Shown here one piece after another: positions 60,751 to 64,000 of a stretch of DNA of 64,000 nucleotides. A program made the translations under genes and the position numbers. Where the stretch lies: contig CACEXV010000003.1 in NCBI GenBank assembly GCA_902563575.1, positions 62,001-126,000 of the forward strand, read 5' to 3'. Under the pieces are notes generated by a model. That model was not told the DNA's origin, ran no database searches, and was given only the letters and a program-made list of their open reading frames with translations. This DNA comes from an uncultured Pelagibacteraceae bacterium. Lineage in GTDB: Bacteria > Pseudomonadota > Alphaproteobacteria > Pelagibacterales > Pelagibacteraceae. The first letter of the stretch is position 1; the number at the start of each line of letters is the position of its first letter.

Positions 60751-61484
60751 TACTGTGCTCCTAGATAAGCGTCCACAACTCGCTTATCATTTTTAATTTG
60801 ATTTGGTGATCCTTCTGCTAGCATTTTTCCATGAGCAAGACAGAATATTTTTTGAGCTAAGCTCATTATTACTCTCATATTGTGTTCAATAACTAATAAA
60901 GTTATTCCATAATCTTTATTTATTTTAATTAATCTATCAATAATCCCGTTAATTAAAGTCGGATTTATTCCTGCAGTTGGTTCGTCTAGTAAAAGCATTT
61001 TTGGCTCATTCATGAGAGCCATGGCTAGTTCAAGTAATTTTTGTTGTCCAAATGATAAGTCTCCCGCTCTTAAATTTCTTTTCTGATAAAGCCCTACAAA
61101 GTTAAGAAGACTTTCTGCTTTTTCTGTCAATTCTGTTGGCACTTTTGCAAAAATAAATCCGGAGTCGCTAGCTTTATGACTAATAAGCATATTTTCTACG
61201 CAATTAAGTTTCGAATAAATTCGTGTTTGTTGAAAAGTTCTTAATAAGCCAAGTTTTGCTACTGCTGGTACAGGCATTTCAGAAACCTCAGTATTGTCAA
61301 AAATAATAGATCCTTGATCTATTGGGTGAGTGCCTACAATTGAGTTAAATAAAGTGGTTTTACCAGAACCGTTTGGTCCTATTAAACCAACTATTGATCC
61401 CTGCTCTACTGAAACAGATATATCTACGTTGGCTTGAACACCACCAAAAGATTTACTTACATTTTTTACTTCTAGAATACTCAT
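60750..61484 (-). CDS. livG: Liv-type ABC transporter ATPase LivG, copy 2
   Basis: A 244-residue ATPase: Walker A GPNGSGKT near 36-43, signature DLSFGQQKLLELAMALM near 141-157 and Walker B LLLDEPTAGINPTL near 162-175, with LLRTFQQTRIY near 80-90. It overlaps livM by four bases. Confidence 0.94.
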   Translation of the reverse strand: MSILEVKNVSKSFGGVQANVDISVSVEQGSIVGLIGPNGSGKTTLFNSIVGTHPIDQGSIIFDNTEVSEMPVPAVAKLGLLRTFQQTRIYSKLNCVENMLISHKASDSGFIFAKVPTELTEKAESLLNFVGLYQKRNLRAGDLSFGQQKLLELAMALMNEPKMLLLDEPTAGINPTLINGIIDRLIKINKDYGITLLVIEHNMRVIMSLAQKIFCLAHGKMLAEGSPNQIKNDKRVVDAYLGAQ

Positions 61485-62545
61485 TTTAGTTCCACCTGCG
61501 CTTTACGATCTTTTTCATCAATTACTTCACCAAATCTTTCAGGATATTTTTCTCTTAACCAACCCATTAGTCCCTCAGGGAAATAAATTACAATTACTAC
61601 AATTAAAACTCCTAAAGCAACGTATTGCCAACCTAAGATTAAAGTCCAGAAACCCTCTTTTAAAAAATGGAATAAGGTTGCACCAATAACCGGTCCCCAT
61701 AAAGTTCCTTTACCTCCTAGAATTGCCATTAAGACCATAAACACTCCCATTTCTCTTCCATCAAAAGCAACATCTGTTGAGTCTATGTAACCAATTAGTC
61801 CACCCATTATTCCTCCGGCAAGACCAGCAAAAAAAGCGGACACCATCCATCCGACAATTTTATATTTCATTGTTTGAATACCCATCGCTTCAGCCTTATC
61901 TTCATTGTCTCTTATTGCATTTAAAATTAATTTGAATCTAGATCCATAAATCCATTTGATAAAAACAAATGTGCCAATTAATAAAACAAAACTTAAAAAA
62001 TAGAAAAAATCTCCTCTAGCTCCAGGATCAACTATATCTTTAGGAAACGGAGGTGTAGTAAAGCCCTGGCCTGCTCCAATGATTTCAATACCTCCAGCAA
62101 TTTCACCTGCGGCAATACCTAAGCCTAAAGTACAAATAGCAAAATAGTGACCTCTTAATCCTAAAATTGCGTAACCAATAGCACCTGCAATAATGGTTGG
62201 GACTAAAGCTGCTACCAATAAACCAACGCCCATTCCTTGAAAATATTGAGATGTAGTATGCACAAATGTTTTTTCACCACCGCTTTCCGTCCATTCTGCT
62301 AATGGAAAAAACATACCAACTTGAACCGATGCAGTTAAATACATTCCAAGACCGTAAAAAAGAATATTTCCAAAAGTATTATAACCCATTTCTCCGCCTT
62401 GCAGATTCCATGTCATTGCTAATACAATTAAAACACAAAGTATTGTTAACTGAACTTTAAAACCTGGGAACAAAAATGGAGCGGCTAATCCTAAGATAAT
62501 TAAGCCAGAATATAATAATAGGTCTTTTTGTTTTACTTTATTCAT
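61481..62545 (-). CDS. livM: Liv-type ABC transporter permease LivM, copy 2
   Basis: A 354-residue permease with about nine helices. MTWNLQGGEMGYNTFGNILFYGLGMYLTA near 44-72 and LGLRGHYFAICTLGLGIAAGEI near 128-149 are recognisable LivM segments. It is shorter than copy 1 because it lacks the N-terminal insertion. It is one base from livH. Confidence 0.94.
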   Translation of the reverse strand: MNKVKQKDLLLYSGLIILGLAAPFLFPGFKVQLTILCVLIVLAMTWNLQGGEMGYNTFGNILFYGLGMYLTASVQVGMFFPLAEWTESGGEKTFVHTTSQYFQGMGVGLLVAALVPTIIAGAIGYAILGLRGHYFAICTLGLGIAAGEIAGGIEIIGAGQGFTTPPFPKDIVDPGARGDFFYFLSFVLLIGTFVFIKWIYGSRFKLILNAIRDNEDKAEAMGIQTMKYKIVGWMVSAFFAGLAGGIMGGLIGYIDSTDVAFDGREMGVFMVLMAILGGKGTLWGPVIGATLFHFLKEGFWTLILGWQYVALGVLIVVIVIYFPEGLMGWLREKYPERFGEVIDEKDRKAQVELK

Positions 62546-63439
62546 TTATTTTAAATACTCTCTTTTCTTTGATAATTTAAATCTTCTATATACCAAGATG
62601 AAAACTAGCAGCATAAACACTGCTCCAATTCTAAATTCTGTTCCTAAAATATAGTCTGCAAACTCTTCAAATAATCCTAATCCCATTCCAGAAATCGCTA
62701 CCGCAGGTAAATTTCCTAGACCTGCAACAATCACTATCATGAAAGATCTTACTGTATAAGGAAGACCTACATATGGGTGCAGGGTAAGTGTAATTGCAAT
62801 TAAAGCACCAGCAATTCCACACAATGCTGCGTTTATACCAAAAGTTGCCGCATAAACTTTTTCTGTATCAACACCTAAAATTTTTGCTGCTCTAGCATTT
62901 TGCGCTGTAGCTCTAATAGCTCGTCCAAGTCTAGATTTTTTCATATATATTACTAAAGCGATTGCATATAAAATACTTACTACTGCAGAGAAAATTTTTG
63001 AATTAGGTAACGTTACTGAATTATCAAATAACATTGTTGTTCCGTACTCTGATTGAGCAACAACAACATCTGCGCCAAAAATAAAATTCATTAATTGTTG
63101 AAATATTATAGCGATACCAAAAGTTGCTAAAATTGAGATAAATAAATCCCGATCTACGACTTTATTAATTACTAACTTATAAAGTGCCCATCCAACAAAA
63201 AACATTATAATTGGAGAAACAATAACGCCCCATGCTGGGTGAATTCCAGCTAAATACATCGTATAAGCGATATAACCTCCAAGAATTACAAGGTCTCCTT
63301 GAGCAATATTTATTATATTCATTACTCCCCATTGCAGAGCCATACCGTAGGCAATTAAAGCAAATAAAATACCTAGAAGAATTCCGTCCAGAGAAGCCTG
63401 AACCATAAGGATTGGAGCTTTAAAAATAAGAAAGTCCAT
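62546..63439 (-). CDS. livH: Liv-type ABC transporter permease LivH, copy 2
   Basis: A 297-residue permease with eight helices; LLGILFALIAYGMALQWGVMNIINIAQGDLVILGGYIAY near 20-58 and ILGVDTEKVYAATFGINAALCGIAGALIA near 187-215 are diagnostic. The livK gene lies 67 bases upstream with a terminator in between, a common device to make more binding protein than permease. Confidence 0.95.
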   Translation of the reverse strand: MDFLIFKAPILMVQASLDGILLGILFALIAYGMALQWGVMNIINIAQGDLVILGGYIAYTMYLAGIHPAWGVIVSPIIMFFVGWALYKLVINKVVDRDLFISILATFGIAIIFQQLMNFIFGADVVVAQSEYGTTMLFDNSVTLPNSKIFSAVVSILYAIALVIYMKKSRLGRAIRATAQNARAAKILGVDTEKVYAATFGINAALCGIAGALIAITLTLHPYVGLPYTVRSFMIVIVAGLGNLPAVAISGMGLGLFEEFADYILGTEFRIGAVFMLLVFILVYRRFKLSKKREYLK

Positions 63440-63465
63440 AAAAACTTAAAACTTATAAAAGAAAA

Positions 63466-63486
63466 GCCCCCTAAATACTAGGGGGC
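63466..63486 (-). terminator. Intrinsic terminator between livK and livH (copy 2)
   Basis: GCCCCCTA at 63466-63473 pairs with TAGGGGGC at 63479-63486 around AATAC, and TTTTCTTTT follows on the minus strand. It would stop most transcripts after livK, with partial read-through into livHMGF. Confidence 0.88.
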
Positions 63487-63506
63487 ATTTCAAATCTAAT
63501 TAGATA

Positions 63507-64000
63507 TTAACTTCTTTCAGACCACTTAGGGATTGGATGGAAGAATTTGTCTGAAGCCCATTTTGTTGGAGCAACAACTTTATTCTCACACGTATCACCT
63601 TTACATCTTACTTGGAATAAAATCATAGGCTTGGCAGTGTTTTGTCCACCAGGTCCAAATTTTATATTTCCATAGAAAGTTTGCATTTCAGTAACCTTAA
63701 GAGCATCTCTTACTTTATCTCCATCAAAAGAATTTGCTCTTTCGAACGCATCTTTAAATACTAATAAAGCAGCAGAAGACTCAGCTGATTGGTATGGTGG
63801 AGCATAACCAAATTCTTTTTTAAAGTCTCTGTCATACTTCTTACCAGTTCCAAAAAACTTATCTTTATAGCTTAAGTTTTTGTGCCACTGTGATGCACAT
63901 AATGCGTACTCTGATTTCTTTCCGTGTTGTTTAGAAAGTTTTGCAGCGTCGCAGTGTGTCATCGCTAACATAGGGACATCTACTTTCATTTCAGCTATTT
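63507..64000 (-). CDS. livK: Liv-type ABC transporter substrate-binding protein, copy 2 (N-terminus beyond edge)
   Basis: The frame stays open from 63507 to the right edge, so the N-terminus and signal peptide are missing; the first ATG in view at 63989 is internal. The C-terminal lobe shows GYAPPYQSAESSAALLVFKDAFERA and ALKVTEMQTFYGNIKFGPGGQN, typical of LivK-like binding proteins. A pair of cysteines in RCKGDTCEN may form a disulfide. The operon context suggests a C5 or lysine-related ligand, unproven. Confidence 0.88.
   Translation of the reverse strand, partial: IAEMKVDVPMLAMTHCDAAKLSKQHGKKSEYALCASQWHKNLSYKDKFFGTGKKYDRDFKKEFGYAPPYQSAESSAALLVFKDAFERANSFDGDKVRDALKVTEMQTFYGNIKFGPGGQNTAKPMILFQVRCKGDTCENKVVAPTKWASDKFFHPIPKWSERS

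Noticed and set aside
1-64000. Mobile elements, prophage, toxin-antitoxin, restriction systems, CRISPR arrays, tRNA or rRNA genes
   Set aside because: I scanned for transposase or integrase motifs, direct repeats with regular spacing and tRNA T-loops (GGTTCGAATCC) and saw none.

Overview
The window looks like a chromosomal segment from a SAR11-type marine alphaproteobacterium (Pelagibacterales). This rests on very A+T-rich DNA (roughly 30 % G+C by eye), extremely short or overlapping gene junctions, almost no long intergenic space, a tandem glycine riboswitch in front of the glycine cleavage genes, paired ammonium transporters without a visible PII gene, many high-affinity uptake systems, and a light/oxidative-damage gene set. 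I see no tRNA, rRNA, insertion sequence, prophage, integrase or CRISPR array. Nearly all of it reads as ordinary streamlined core genome, with some under-described pieces.

Layout. 1-7.8 kb: sulfite/organosulfur-type permease (cut by the edge), a CADD-like enzyme that may make p-aminobenzoate, an MFS carrier overlapping a cystathionine beta-lyase, a 27-residue very basic peptide gene with a near-perfect Shine-Dalgarno, a G+C-rich structured-RNA candidate (about 4743-4916), mnmA, a DUF3553 mini-gene, cysQ, a 44-residue membrane peptide and recX. 7.8-19 kb: ABA4-like membrane protein, DsbA-fold isomerase, rhodanese, glycosyltransferase-like protein, two tandem amt genes with separate terminators, HU, a folE-acuI-like-lysR-rseP run, hisI, a 2OG-Fe(II) oxygenase-like protein and DUF2237.

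19-32 kb is a dense photo-oxidative stress region: two photolyase/cryptochrome-family proteins (one apparently without its iron-sulfur cysteines, one apparently domain-permuted), DUF2256, MsrA, TspO, an SDR, a heme-degrading-type monooxygenase, Fe-superoxide dismutase, and the set DUF3833 / cyclopropane-fatty-acid synthase / DUF1365 / FAD oxidoreductase. That last set lies immediately downstream of gcvTHP (32-36.4 kb). The gcvT leader carries a tandem glycine riboswitch, and a 12-nt perfect inverted repeat ties the inter-aptamer linker to the gcvT start codon.

36-54 kb: EamA and MATE transporters, YjbE-type TerC, a renalase-like FAD protein, MmgE/PrpD next to aconitase, a small redox cluster (cytochrome c', DUF411, cytochrome b561), a complete branched-chain/amide ABC transporter (livK-livF-livG-livM-livH order along the plus strand), a proC-like gene and an AbrB-type membrane protein. 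54-64 kb: an outer-membrane barrel, a tripartite TctCBA transporter, and an operon livK-livHMGF-azlC-azlD ending in a CsiD/GlaH-type glutarate 2-hydroxylase. The last arrangement suggests a C5-dicarboxylate or lysine-derived substrate island.
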